Positions 11,401-22,094 of a stretch of 64,000 nucleotides of DNA are shown here, in pieces. The first letter of the stretch is position 1, and every line of letters begins with the position of its first letter. The position numbers and the translations under genes are program-made. The DNA is from Diplonema papillatum (taxonomy: Eukaryota > Euglenozoa > Diplonemea > Diplonemida > Diplonemidae). Below the pieces are notes generated by a model. The model saw nothing but the letters and a program-made list of their open reading frames with translations, was not told where the DNA came from and ran no database searches. Location of the stretch: the NCBI GenBank assembly GCA_030068145.1, contig JAPJBO010000995.1, positions 16,130 to 80,129 on the forward strand, written 5' to 3'.

Positions 11401-12829
11401 GCTAGCACCCTTGGTCGTGGAGATTTCAGGCTTCGCGGTGGACTTTGCCACGTTTCATGATCGTCTGATGCTCGTGGGGGTTTGTCCCGCACTTTGCGGT
11501 CCCTCGCCCTTCTGTCATAATCAGCCTACGGGCTTCGGTATCGTGTATATTCTGTAGGTTTGAGGCCCCTTCCGTAGCTTGGAAAACGGAAAGAGAAGCA
11601 AGCATCTCCATCGATTCAGAACGAGGGACAGAAGTTCCCACGCTCAACCCGCTCGGCTGTGCCATCTAAACAGAAGTCGGCAACAAGCGGTTCGGACGGG
11701 CGGGTTCCCCGCCCATCAAGTACAACCGGTTTTCCCTCTCGCCTAGAAGGTGCTGTCGGATGGCTAAAGATGGCCTGAGCAGACTGCTACCTTTGGTTCC
11801 GCATCCTTTCAAACTGTGGCTGACCAAGCCGCTGTTTGAGCTCTGCAGGGGTTTCGATGCACTCCAAAATGCGGGTACCAACAGCCCCGGCAGCTGGGAG
11901 GAATGGCTACCGAGCATGGGTGCGTGGCGTTCGTGGACGCGCAACTGCATGCAAACAAGCGTCACGCAATTAGCAGAGGCAGGTCACCACTCGTTCTGCA
12001 GTGGAGTTAGCATTAGCTCAATGTGTCGGGAGCAGTAGTTGTCGACTGAAAAGTACCGCGGATGCAGAACATCGATGCAGACGATGATGCCGCAAATGCA
12101 GCTTTCTGCGAGCAGGCAAGATGGCAAGCGAGAGAGCGTGCCGTACCCCAGGCAGGTCGCTCGAAAACGGCGACCCGAAATGGAAAATTCACCCCCAGGA
12201 ACAATACCCAGCGGACTGGAAGCGCAGGCAGGCCCGGATGGAAGCATGAGGTGAAGCAGATGGGACAGAGGAGCGGAAAAACGGGGCCGCACCAGTGGCA
12301 GACCCGGACGTTGGGGTTAAACAATCGAAGAAGAAGTGTAAAGACGAGGAAACACCGACTCGGGCACACCGGCCGAGAACAGCCAATCATGGAACCCAGG
12401 GCACAATGGAGGCTACGGCGCGGTGGTGAAGTAACGAAGCTCGCTCGCTAGCATCCGGCAAGAGCCAGCATGACACATGAATTTGGAATTGATGCTTCAT
12501 TTGGAAACAGCGAGGGCAGAGGGTTAATCTGCTTGTACTAGGCTCCTCGGTTCCCGTAGTATCGGGGGAGTTTGAGGCAATTGCTGGCTGGTGGTCGGTT
12601 GTAGTCCGTTGCGTCAAGCACAACCGGGCTTGCCCTCTAGAGGCTTTGGAAAATAGTGGTTCCTGTCTGTCAGAGATGTGCATTCAGCGCTGCAATGGCA
12701 AAGCATTCCAGGTACCTTCTGCGGTGGACCTACATATTAATTGGTGTTGGTTTTTACTCGACAGGACCCTGGTGCCGTCGGTTTAGCTTGATTGCAGCGA
12801 TCACCTGCCATAACCTGAAGGGGTAGTGC
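11401..12829. other. Unassigned stretch
   Basis: Open frames at 11760-12038 and 12062-12451 (plus strand) were inspected. The second is rich in Arg, Gln and Gly but shows no recognisable domain, so no gene is called. Confidence 0.35.
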
Positions 12830-12914
12830 AAAATAAAAAATCGGACCGCCCTTGAGTTTTTCCGGGTTTGTGCCGGGTTTGTGCCGGGTTTGCACCGGGC
12901 ATATGGATCACACC
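12830..12914 (+). repeat. CCGGG module abutting the YR retroelement
   Basis: An A/T-rich run, then CGGACC, tandem CCGGGTTTGTG subrepeats, and a GGATCACACC end. It stops two bases before the first direct repeat of the tyrosine-recombinase retroelement. Confidence 0.6.
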
Positions 12915-12915
12915 A

Positions 12916-13118
12916 AATAACAATTAATTGTAAACACGAAAGAGAACGCTGGCAGCGTGGTTGGGAGAAATTTAGCCTACCGATCATATTCACTCACTAT
13001 CACTCACTAACAGGCTAAACCTCCCCCGGCACGTATAAACAAAAACATGGCACTAACTCGGACTGACATCCTCGAGGGAGAAGTCGAATGGGGTGCTATC
13101 CCCGTCGTGAAACTCCCC
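12916..13118 (+). repeat. Direct repeat A1 of the YR retroelement
   Basis: 203 bp that recur at 16739-16941 with only a few differences. It begins with AATAACAATTAATTG and ends with AAACTCCCC. It includes the ATG at 13047, so the repeat carries the first 24 codons of the upstream gag-like frame. Confidence 0.9.
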
Positions 13119-14013
13119 CGCGGGGAGGATTACGATGAAGCGGAGAGCGAATGCATATATTGCACACAGGCCGGACACCTCGTCGAGGTGTGCTTCTTGC
13201 GGTTACATCGCATCTGCAGGATGCGTAACCAAGAAGTTGGGACCGGATGCTGCGAGCTTCTTGGAAAGCATTAAGGACGACAACTGGAGCTGTCCAGTCT
13301 GTTGCTGCCTTGCTGACCGAAACAAGCACGCAGCCATGGCCGACGACCTCGAGGGCCCAATCGAGTTCCCGAGGCTGTTTCCTCAGCCGGGGCAGGATGA
13401 GGACGAGGGCGGAGCCCTACAGGCGGTCCTGGAGAATCTTCCAGATGGACCCTGGAAGGCGCCCTTTTCTCTCCTTTTGCACCAGCTCACAGGCACTCAG
13501 TCTGAGCTGTCGAAACTCAAGGCAGATGCTGCCCGAGACCGCCAGGAGGCAGAGGCTGCTGAGAATGCCGAAGTAGACGCGCGACGAGTCCAGACGTGGG
13601 CCCCCTTGCTGAAGACTTCGGGGGGCCGGCTCTCCCTACGCAATGACCTCACCCGTCGGTTTGGCGAGGCGTTAGAGGTGAACGAGGCGGGGCAGGCGTA
13701 CCGGCATGAGCTGAGGTCGTCTTACGACTCTCTGTGGGCTCTTCTGCCTGTTGCTCACAACAACCCTCCCGTGCTTCAGGCCATGCAGGCCACCATCGTC
13801 CGGATGGAGTCGAACCGCCTTCGGTTCAGAACTGGTGGCTCCGGCGAGTCCTCCTCGCTCTATGAGGGCAGGGCCCGAAAGGTGAAGTTCGGGGGAATGG
13901 ACGACCGGTGGGCCACCAATCTCCAGAATGCCTTATTGCAGGTAAAGACCCCGCAGTCGCCAAAAAACGAGGTGGAGAAGGAGAACCGTGTAAAGAAGGC
14001 GAAAAGGGGGTGA
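13047..14013 (+). pseudogene. gag-like ORF with split zinc finger
   Basis: Two frames join here. The first starts at ATG 13047 and reads through a C-x2-C pair and a HLVEVC segment. The second, open to 14013, supplies CASC, a further Cys and a final W-x-C-P-x-C. Together the Cys spacing resembles a PHD-type finger, but the expected H-x2-C appears only in the first frame (HRIC at about 13207). Two compensating small indels near 13190 and 13215 are therefore likely. The rest of the second frame holds a probable coiled coil (about residues 112-152 from 13135) and a basic C-terminal tail, as expected for a nucleic-acid-binding capsid-like protein. It ends at a TGA (14011-14013) after which the same frame stays open into the recombinase. 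Confidence 0.55.
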
Positions 14014-15001
14014 CTCAACCTACCTGCTCCGACCCGCTACCGGCTTCCACTCCCAGCTTCAAATTCCCGAAAACGGGAACAGATTTCTGCCGACGAGATA
14101 CCTTATCTCCACCGGAGAGTTCTGGAAAGAGCTTCGCAGTGCTATGCGAACTCAGCTGCGCTCTCCAGTGTACAGACACGCAGCGAGGCTTTCGCCTCTC
14201 TGGACAGAAGGAGCCATATTCACCTGCCCGAGGACCACATCTTCCTCATGTGGCTCCAGCTGAAGCTGGAAAAGGGAGAGCTCCAGACGCAGTCCGCCCG
14301 GCAGTACATGACGTATCGTCGGATGCTCGCAATCGACCCGACGGCTGCGTTCCGAAGAACTCTGAGCCGCGAGCTAAGAGAGTACGAACGCAGGGCTCGT
14401 ACGTCTCGCACATTGGTGGGCAACCAGCAGGTGGAGGAAGCGGTCCGCGAGATGTCCGGGCTCTATCGCGCCGCCCTGGCGACGCAATGGAGTCTCGGGG
14501 CTCGACTGATCGACCTGATCCGGCTCGAAACGAAGCATCCTGTTGGCGACGCAATGGAGTCTCGGGGCTCGACTGATCGACCTGATCCGGCTCGAAACGA
14601 AGCATCCTGTTGTGCCCTCGAGACCAGAACCTTGTGTTGGTAATGCTGGTCAACGGGAAGACGGATCAGAGCGGTCGCGGACAGCCTTTGTTGCTGCAAA
14701 GGACGGGAAGGTTCATCAGGTGGATGCTGGGTTGGTGGAACGCCCGTTTGCAGCTGGGCAAAAAGTACATGTTCTACCCCGACCTTCGGACCACTCGATG
14801 CGAGCTCGACTCGATCTGACGTCGCACGGCCTTCGGCATTCGGCGTTGACGTGGGTGGCTCGCTTCTCGGAATTGGGGGAGCAGGCGGCACAGGTGGTGG
14901 GTCGCCACAAGAGTGTGGAAACGACGCGCCAGTACATCCCTCATCACTTGTGGGGGGCTGCCCAGGATTCTGCTGCTCCGCTGAGCCTACTTCAAAAGTG
15001 A
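14014..15001 (+). pseudogene. Tyrosine recombinase, decayed
   Basis: The catalytic set of a tyrosine recombinase is visible in pieces: the first Arg in GARLIDLIRL (codon 14503), H-x-x-R in HGLRHS (14825-14836), the later His in GRHKS (14906) and the nucleophile Tyr in TTRQYI (14933). Between them, a KTDQSGRG segment typical of these recombinases lies in another frame (about 14660). The N-terminal part is open in the gag frame directly after the gag TGA and has no ATG before 14248. A 67-bp tandem duplication (14478-14611) and at least one other indel break the frame. The enzyme would have integrated circular DNA copies in the nucleus. The C-terminal end overlaps the RT frame by about 150 bp. 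Confidence 0.8.
14478..14611 (+). repeat. 67-bp tandem duplication in the recombinase
   Basis: Two identical 67-bp units (14478-14544 and 14545-14611), each starting GGCGACGCAATGG and ending CATCCTGTT. Because 67 is not a multiple of three, the duplication shifts the reading frame right after the first catalytic Arg. Perfect identity suggests a recent event or an assembly error. Confidence 0.95.
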
Positions 15002-16665
15002 AGTGCCTGATCCACTCGGGTACCGAATGCCCCCTGGACACCCCTCCTACCGAGGTAGACGAACCCACGGTGACATGGCCGGTGACGCTGAAGGACTTCG
15101 CAGGCCCCTACGACTACGCCGAGACTTGGCTCAGTCAGGACCAAGAGCTGCCGAAGCCGAAGACAAGCACATGCTACACTGGGGTCGTGGCTCCAGCATT
15201 GTGCTCCACGGTGAACGTGGAAAAGCTTGTATCGGACCTCCCGGCGCTGAAGCCCAACTTCGAGTGGGTCCAAGAAGCCAAGATTCGTTCCCTGATAGGT
15301 AGTGGCCGGCCTACCGTTCCGGGTCCGGCGAACAAGAAACTCTCACCTCACGTGTCTCGCTTACTCAACCTCGGCATCGTTGAGAAAGTTCGTAGGAAGG
15401 AGACGGGAAGATGGTGTCACTCCGCCTTCTGTGTCGAAAAGTCTAAAAAGGGACAACTTCGGTTCATTCTGGCATGCACCGGCGTGAACGCGGCGACTGC
15501 TCACACCCCATGCCCGCCATGCAAACTGCCTTCCTACCCATCGATGATTGAAAAAATGATGGGTTTCGATTACTTGGCGGAATATGACTTTAAGTCATTT
15601 TTCTTCCAGTTTCCACTGAATGAACAGGTTCGACGCTACTTCTGTTTCCGGGTGGACAACAAGATTTACCGATTGAAGGTCTTGCCGATGGGATACCGGG
15701 GCGCCCCTCAGTTGGCTCAGGCAGTGTCCGAGTTGATTGCACAGCTCGCCACGAAGGGTCACCAAGCAGAGTCGGATAGCTTCGCTTGGATCGACAACTG
15801 TTTTTTCCTAAGCAACGACCAAGTCGTTCTGGGAAGGATTCGTAACAGGTTTGAGGAACTGTGTTCCGATTACGGGATTGTAATTGGGGAGAAGAAGGTG
15901 CCTTCTTCCGTCTTCATAACGCTCGGCTTGCAGGTTAACCTGAGCGACAAGAAGTGGCGCTTGGATCCCTCGTGGGTTGAGAAGGTCATAGGACCGGCCA
16001 AGAGACTCTTGCTCGCCCCAGGTGCTCCGCTACGGTCGTGGTGGCGGCTCGCAGGGTGTCTCATCTGGAGACAGCATGTGTTGAGACTGCCGTTTGCCGA
16101 TCTGCTGCAGCTGCTGCACTGGATGTCGGGCATCACCCGAAACGGTAACCTTAGAGATAGCGAATTTTGGCGAAGCTGGAAGACATTGGATGGGGAGCTT
16201 CTTCGCCTCCTTCGTCAGACGGTGCACCGCTTGGAGGAAAATGCTTTCGTATTCTGGCAGGCACTCCCTGCAGACAAGGCTTACGGCTTTTCGGATGCGA
16301 GTGGTGTCGGTTGGGCCTACATTGACGGCCAAGCACACTACGGAATCTTCCCGAGATGTTTGGCTTTGTCTCCAATTTATCTGAAGGAGCTGTACGCTCT
16401 ATTCATGATGGTTCGGGGTCAGCCCCAGGAGAACACCCTACTGGTGGTGGGAGTCGACAACAGGGCCGTAATAGGCATTGTGCGGAAAGGGTACTCCCTA
16501 AAGTACGCTGCGATACCCTGGTTGAAAGCGTTACAAGACACCTTGAAGAGACAGGGGAACCAGCTGAAGCTCTTTTTTGTTCCGACGAAGAGCATGCCAG
16601 CGGATGCATATACGCGTCTTCCAATCCAACGAAAGTATTGGAAAGAACTCTGCACGACACTGTAA
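14851..16665 (+). CDS. Reverse transcriptase-RNase H of YR retroelement
   Basis: An intact frame of 604 codons; the real start may be inside the recombinase overlap or further downstream. RT motif A has Asp246 in AEYDFKSFFFQFPL. The catalytic box that is usually xxDD reads WIDN at residues 313-316. RNase H follows with Asp482 (FSDASG), Glu513 (LKELYAL), Asp536 (GVDNRA) and Asp585 (ADAYTRL), a complete D-E-D-D set. The enzyme would copy element RNA into DNA and remove the RNA strand. It lies downstream of the gag-like and recombinase parts. The Asn in place of the second Asp is shared with the gene at 44579-46567, which argues for a lineage trait rather than a random loss. I am sure of the RT-RNase H call and less sure of the exact clade. 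Confidence 0.9.
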   Translation: MGGSLLGIGGAGGTGGGSPQECGNDAPVHPSSLVGGCPGFCCSAEPTSKVKCLIHSGTECPLDTPPTEVDEPTVTWPVTLKDFAGPYDYAETWLSQDQELPKPKTSTCYTGVVAPALCSTVNVEKLVSDLPALKPNFEWVQEAKIRSLIGSGRPTVPGPANKKLSPHVSRLLNLGIVEKVRRKETGRWCHSAFCVEKSKKGQLRFILACTGVNAATAHTPCPPCKLPSYPSMIEKMMGFDYLAEYDFKSFFFQFPLNEQVRRYFCFRVDNKIYRLKVLPMGYRGAPQLAQAVSELIAQLATKGHQAESDSFAWIDNCFFLSNDQVVLGRIRNRFEELCSDYGIVIGEKKVPSSVFITLGLQVNLSDKKWRLDPSWVEKVIGPAKRLLLAPGAPLRSWWRLAGCLIWRQHVLRLPFADLLQLLHWMSGITRNGNLRDSEFWRSWKTLDGELLRLLRQTVHRLEENAFVFWQALPADKAYGFSDASGVGWAYIDGQAHYGIFPRCLALSPIYLKELYALFMMVRGQPQENTLLVVGVDNRAVIGIVRKGYSLKYAAIPWLKALQDTLKRQGNQLKLFFVPTKSMPADAYTRLPIQRKYWKELCTTL

Positions 16666-16701
16666 AAGACTCTCAGGAGAGACACCTACTACAAGGGGCC
16701 G

Positions 16702-16736
16702 GCACGTACAAACAAACATCGCGCCTATTCTTTTTC
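16702..16736 (+). repeat. 35-bp repeat B1
   Basis: GCACGTACAAACAAACATCG and the next 15 bases are repeated exactly at 20314-20348. It lies between the RT stop codon and direct repeat A2. Confidence 0.85.
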
Positions 16737-16738
16737 GT

Positions 16739-16941
16739 AATAACAATTAATTGTAAACACGAAAGAGAACGCTGGCAGCGTGTTTGGGAGAAGTTTAGCC
16801 TACCGATCATATTCACTCACTATCACTCACTAACAGGCTAAACCTCCCCCGGCACGTACAAACAAAAACATGGCACTAACTCGGACTGACATCCTCGAGG
16901 GAGAAGTCGAATGGGGTGCTATCCCCGTCGTGAAACTCCCC
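16739..16941 (+). repeat. Direct repeat A2 of the YR retroelement
   Basis: Second copy of the 203-bp repeat at 12916-13118. It differs at only a handful of bases and ends before a sequence unlike that following A1. Confidence 0.9.
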
Positions 16942-18713
16942 GACGAACTTCTAGATTGAGACCAGGAGAGTAATGTCGTCAAGGCATCGAGACCTAGGCT
17001 CGGCTTGATCTAGGATGCACAAGATGCAACCGAGGCGGACAAAAGAAAAATACAATGGGACAGCTAGCCGCAGAATGCGACGAAGGTAGGGGGCCAGAAG
17101 ACGATCATCATCAACGAACAGAAAAGGGACAGTGGTGTACACATAGAAGAAAATGACTCCATGGGTGCTTCAGAGGACTCAGGAGAATGACTATTGCCGT
17201 GTCGCGTACTAAGAGAATTCAGTGAACTTCACCCAGTATCTTATATGGGACAGCTTTGCGGCGCGCGCGCAAACAAAAAGAACCCTTAGTGGTGTGATCC
17301 AAACCAAGTTCTGCCGGGTTCCTGCCGGGTTTCTGCCGGGTTCTTGCCGGGTTCTTACCGGGGGGGGGGGGTTATGGGGGGTCAAACTAGGGTTCCAGAG
17401 TGTCCCATTGGGGTGTTTTTTTCAACTTTGCGCAATGTCGAACAGAAATGTACGTGTGACCCAATAATTGGATATTTTTCTGGAAAAAAGCAGGAAAATC
17501 TGTCATAAATGGGCTCCTCAGCCTCTGAGAGTGCACTTAGAGCTAAAGTTGAAAAACGGTGCCAGTCTGGCGACACCGTTCGTCTTTTCCCCCCCTCTAC
17601 TTGGCTGACCGCGAAACGCAAGCACTTGAAGCGAGAAACAAGCCACCGGTATGCCATAGGGAGGTCGGACGTGAGCGCGGCTGTTTTCACAGCGCCGATG
17701 CCTGCAGATCTCAGTGCAATGATAATGCCAACGGTAAAGCCACCGAGAGCACCCCGAGGACGGGTTTTCAACTTCACAGTGAAAATAGCCTGAGGGGGGG
17801 GGGGTCAGCCGGCTGATGGATGGATGGATGGTTCTTAACAAGATGCCTGGGGGGTGACCATTTTTTATTTTTGGCGGCTTGCATCCCCCATCGAGTCGCT
17901 GCTAGCTCTTTCAGGCATTTGTCGACGCTACACGCAGTACCTGCCGCGATATGGCAACAGAATAGTCTTTCAAATCCCTGGATATGACATAAGGAGAGCC
18001 GTGAGGGCTAAGTAGTGTATAGAAGCCTCCATAGATGCCCCCGGGTGGGTATATTGGGTAGTATCCCAGGTAGCCATCCCTTAAATCCCTCATGGGGGCA
18101 TTTCTTGGGCGAGCTATTCTGGAGGTATCTGCAGAACCTCAGTAATGTGCCTGTAATGTGAACCGCATCCAGCAGCAACAGGCATGACAGAATTGGCTTC
18201 CGTTCGGACGTCGTGAGCTGTCAGGCTCGGACGACAGTGACCTGGAGAACTTTGATGTGGTTGCATGGTCTCAATCAGTGCCAGTCATCCTGGATGATAA
18301 TCGCGTGCGCTTTCCATCGTTGTTCAGAGTGTCCAAGAACACCACATCATTTTCCATCAGAGCATCGAGTATGGCACCACCCTGTCTCATCCAACCAGGC
18401 TTGGAGGTACTCCTGGAACGCTCGTTACCTGGTGCGACTTGCACCCGCCGGTATCCTAGTATATCCGGACGTGATCTGAAGGAAAGGGAAATCAAAAACG
18501 GTTTTCGGGAGATTTCATGTCGGAGCTTGCAAAAATCTGTAGCATAGTGGTTCTGGCTCACGCACCTGATGCTCCGGAATGCGGGTGCATCTCACTTTTG
18601 GCGCCTTCGTCGTGTTTGTGCCCACAGCTTGTGTCGGGTCGTGTCGCATCAGAATTGCCAGAGGCATCACTAATGTCTGTGGCAACGCTGTCGCCAACAA
18701 CAGTTTGACGCAA
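16942..18713. other. Unassigned stretch with one CCGGG module
   Basis: Holds a CCGGG module at about 17291-17370 (GGTGTGATCCA followed by CCGGGTTCTTG-type subrepeats and a G-run) and a short GGAT repeat at 17815-17832. No gene was recognised. Confidence 0.45.
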
Positions 18714-20036
18714 ACCTCGCTTGAAGTGTCCGCTTTACTGTCGTGGTCTGCCAATTATTCAGAAGCCTAGTAGAAACACCTCTATATGTTGCTTCTCAGT
18801 GCTGCTTCAGCTCATCCAATCAGCCTTTGTCTGATTTTTCAGTGGTCGCCACTAACTTTGACTTCGCCAAGATGGACATGATGTCAAGCCTAGCGAAAGG
18901 GCCTGCTCCGCCAGAAGCGGTTTTGCCCAAGTTGCAGTGTCGCAATCAACCTTTGCAAGCAAGGCAGTCCGTCGTTCTTTTCGCCCTTTCGCCTTCGCTG
19001 CCCAGGGACTGCAACTTAAGCGTCAAGTCGCATTTTCCGTGCTTGCAAAGCCACGGTTCAGAGGTGAACTCGTTTACAGAGTCTCCTCAAGAACCGGTAG
19101 ATGCTAGTCTCTCACTCCCTGACTGACCCTTGTTCGGGAACTTGTCGCCGAATTCGAAATTACACGTGGCTGGGACTGCCCCCGCTGGACAGCTTCTAGA
19201 AAAGGATCGGTGCCGCCTCGTTTTATCGAGTGGCGGTGAATGCGCTCGTCACACGAGCGCTCTTCCTTGTTCCATCGACATCATCGGTCATCTCGTCAGC
19301 TTCTCAAACGGCGAGCGCACTATCTGAACCATCGTCGCAGTCTCGGGTCTCGTCCTCTCGCGCCCACTCTTCCCCTGCCCTCTTCGCAGCTTTCGGGGTC
19401 CCTTTAGAGCTGCTGGCCCGCAGATCAACAGAATCCACGTGACACGGAATGCGTTTCGTCGAAACGTCGGCTGAGGCTGACAATAGAGTCAGTTGTGGCC
19501 GCACCTCGCCCGTTCACAGAAACTTCTGTGTTGCTGACGTCGCCGACGTGTCCACTCGAACATTTCTCGACCAATGCTGGGATGGGTATAGTGACACCCC
19601 AAATTGTCAACGCCGAGGATATTGTGATGCTATACCCTCCAGAACCCGTATTCTGAGGCTGAGTGGGGGGCCCTTATCCCTTCTTCTGAGCATAGAACCC
19701 CGTTTCGCAGAGGTCGCACACCCCACATGCACAGCATCGTACTTGCCAGAATGTTTCTGCCCAAACCTCTCCCCCCTGGCATCGTCTCATATTCCTCTCT
19801 TTTTGCATAATCGGAGGTCCTGAAGTCCCACCTTTTTGCCTTGGGCCCGGGGAGAGGCGAGCAAATACTGCGCAGGATACAAGCCACCCTGGGATGCTCC
19901 CCAAAACCCGGAGTAGTTCTGAGAGTTCCTGCAGGAAAGGTAAAAATAAAAAATGGACCCCACCCTGAGTTCTGCCGGGTTTCTGCCGGGTTCTTGGCGA
20001 CTTTGTACCGACTTACCGGGGTCTGGATCACACCAC
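18714..20036 (+). repeat. Dispersed repeat R1, copy 2
   Basis: 18714-19770 matches 1-1095. 19790-20036 continues with the segment that copy 1 carries inverted at about 2046-2240, including a CCGGG module (19945-20035) ending in GGATCACACC. Copy 2 appears to be the undisturbed arrangement. Frames are short, and no gene is called. Confidence 0.75.
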
Positions 20037-20313
20037 ATAGGAATTACTTTTCAAAGGAGAAGGATCATTCCCAAGCTAAACAAGCGGTGCCCACCGGCGA
20101 GACATTAGTTTAAAGCGGCGAGAACGGCGGGCAGCCGCCCACAGGTGCGGCCTTGATCGAACCTCGAACGAGCCCGGAGCAATCCAGCCTGGAGAGCTCT
20201 CCTCTTACTTCGGTCGACCTACTGCAATTGCTACCAAACTAGCCATTTCCTATATCTGGAGTCCGGAAGGCGCTCATAAAACACACCGCGAATCCGTTTG
20301 TTAGCATTTCATT

Positions 20314-20348
20314 GCACGTACAAACAAACATCGCGCCTATTCTTTTTC
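20314..20348 (+). repeat. 35-bp repeat B2
   Basis: Exact copy of 16702-16736 lying 3.4 kb downstream of repeat A2. It may be the displaced right end of the YR retroelement, separated by later insertions that include R1 copy 2. Confidence 0.75.
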
Positions 20349-22031
20349 TCAAAAAGCCTTGCAGAATGCCCGCAAGAAGTCTGTAGACTGTGAACAGAAG
20401 AGTAGTTCTTGCGGAGAAGGCGTGATGTGCTTACAGACTTTCTGGAAAGTCACCTGAAGCTCGATGTTTTCTCGAGCTACTATTTTAGAGAGGAGCAGCA
20501 AGCAAAAGTCTTCTGTGCTGTTACCCGCTATTTGACCAAAAGTGAACACCGTAAAAGCTTGGAGTGACACAAGTGTTCAGTGTTTTGTGGTGCCTCCATT
20601 GGTGCATCTTCATCAACCTATATTCAGCCCAAAAGGTATCTCACACAATTTTCTGCTGTCTCAATTACACGCGGGAGGCCCTCAGGGGGGGATAAGTACG
20701 CAACCCGGTGAACTTAATCAAGAGTCGAAGATTAGCGTCGAAACTTCCTGGCTTTTCACGCCGTAGCCGAACGACCACACCTACCCAATCCCAAGCACCC
20801 CCTAAACGCGTTAGGGGACTTCACAAGGTTTCACAGCGGAGTGACACAACACCCGAAACGAGCTGCACCCTCTCACTTTTCTCAACCCCCCGCCATACTC
20901 AAGCCTCTACGGTCAACCGGAGACTTTAAAATACCGACCTTCTAATCCACAAATAACGCTAGAACCTTTTTGTGCACCCGGGAACTGCAAGGACAAAATC
21001 TGACAGATGATGCTTGTCGCGGACCTTTTCCGAGGCATCGCATCGTAGAAACCCTGCGCACCTTTAGCTATATCCTCATGCCGATAAGCAACCCGGAAGG
21101 GCTGCGTACTCTGGTGGCGTGTGACCACAGGCAGGTGCACTTTCTTACTGAAATGGCTGCTTAATGAAACTCAGTCCTATAGGGGTGCTGTCACAAAGAG
21201 AAAGTATGTGTGTCAGGATACCTTAGGCAGATGACAAGGGCCCAGAAGAAACAGCGCGCTTGTGTGTCCAGCTCAAGCGTTCATTTCTTATCGAGAGGAC
21301 GACACGAAGCTGCAACCACGACGGGCAACTGAAAAGCGTTGGTTGATGACTTGAACTTGATTGCAAGATATGCTGCTGTCGTCTTCTACTGCGTGTTGCA
21401 ACAAGGTGTGCCAAAGAGGACGGAAGCCTTCTGCACCACCGTTGTGGAGATAAATATTCAGTCTCACTTCTCGCATGTTCAAGGGATAAAGCCGGAAAGA
21501 ACACAGGGATAACTGGCGTGTAGCAGTTCGTAGCAACGTTGCTTTTTGATCCGATGTCGGCTCTCACCAACAGCTCCGCAGGCACCTGTGCCAAGAAATA
21601 CTCCCAATAATCCTTTATGAGTCATGTTGACTTGACTCAGGTCTTTGTGCCTGAGATGCTGACCGCAAGACTATCACAAAGACCTGGTGTGCCGTTCTAG
21701 TAATGCACGTCGTCGCCCGGTCAAAAAGAACTCAATGCAATACACAGGCCCAATGCTATCGGCGGGAAGGGACAGAGCTCTTCCGTTTTTTCTTTATTTA
21801 AAACGCTTGTTGGCCGCTTCCTTGATGTTCTGCGCCAGCTCAATATATGTTCGCAAGGAGTTGCCCTTGTCCAGCGCCGTCAGCATATCGCGGAATGAAG
21901 AAAGATCGAGCGGCGAAACGCTGCCGTCGGGGTTGTTGAACTCAGTCGCGAACTTGGCCATGATCTTCTTGCTCTCCTTCAATTGTAAGCAGGGTATGCT
22001 GCTTGCTATCGATGAGAAAACGTCCATGCTT

Positions 22032-22034
<3 letters not shown>
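20349..22034. other. Unassigned stretch, one weak exon candidate
   Basis: The only frame that looks protein-like is 21794-22027 on the minus strand: 77 codons of mixed, balanced composition ending in KEAANKRFK. It could be a terminal exon, but nothing identifies it. The rest shows no gene. Confidence 0.3.

Positions 22035-22086
<52 letters not shown>
22035..22086 (+). repeat. (TG)n microsatellite
   Basis: Uninterrupted TG dinucleotides followed by TTGCGG. The same TTGCGG also follows the two long GT arrays at 26085-26361 and 47765-48124. Confidence 0.95.
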
Positions 22087-22094
22087 GCGGGGGA

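Larger units (their letters stand above)
12916..16941 (+). mobile_element. Tyrosine-recombinase (DIRS/Ngaro/VIPER-like) retrotransposon
   Basis: A retroelement bounded by two 203-bp near-identical direct repeats. Its order is a gag-like frame, a decayed tyrosine recombinase, then reverse transcriptase-RNase H. Tyrosine-recombinase retroelements lack integrase and long terminal repeats of the usual kind and integrate through a circular intermediate. The recombinase-before-RT order is the one known from VIPER-type elements, whereas Ngaro and PAT elements place it last. A 35-bp sequence after the RT stop (16702-16736) recurs at 20314-20348, which would fit a split direct repeat structure. The RT frame is intact, but the recombinase has a tandem duplication and frameshifts, so this copy looks inactive. 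Confidence 0.8.

Noticed and set aside
12062-12451. Basic gag-like frame upstream of the YR element
   Set aside because: There is no zinc knuckle or capsid motif, and it lies outside the element's direct repeats.
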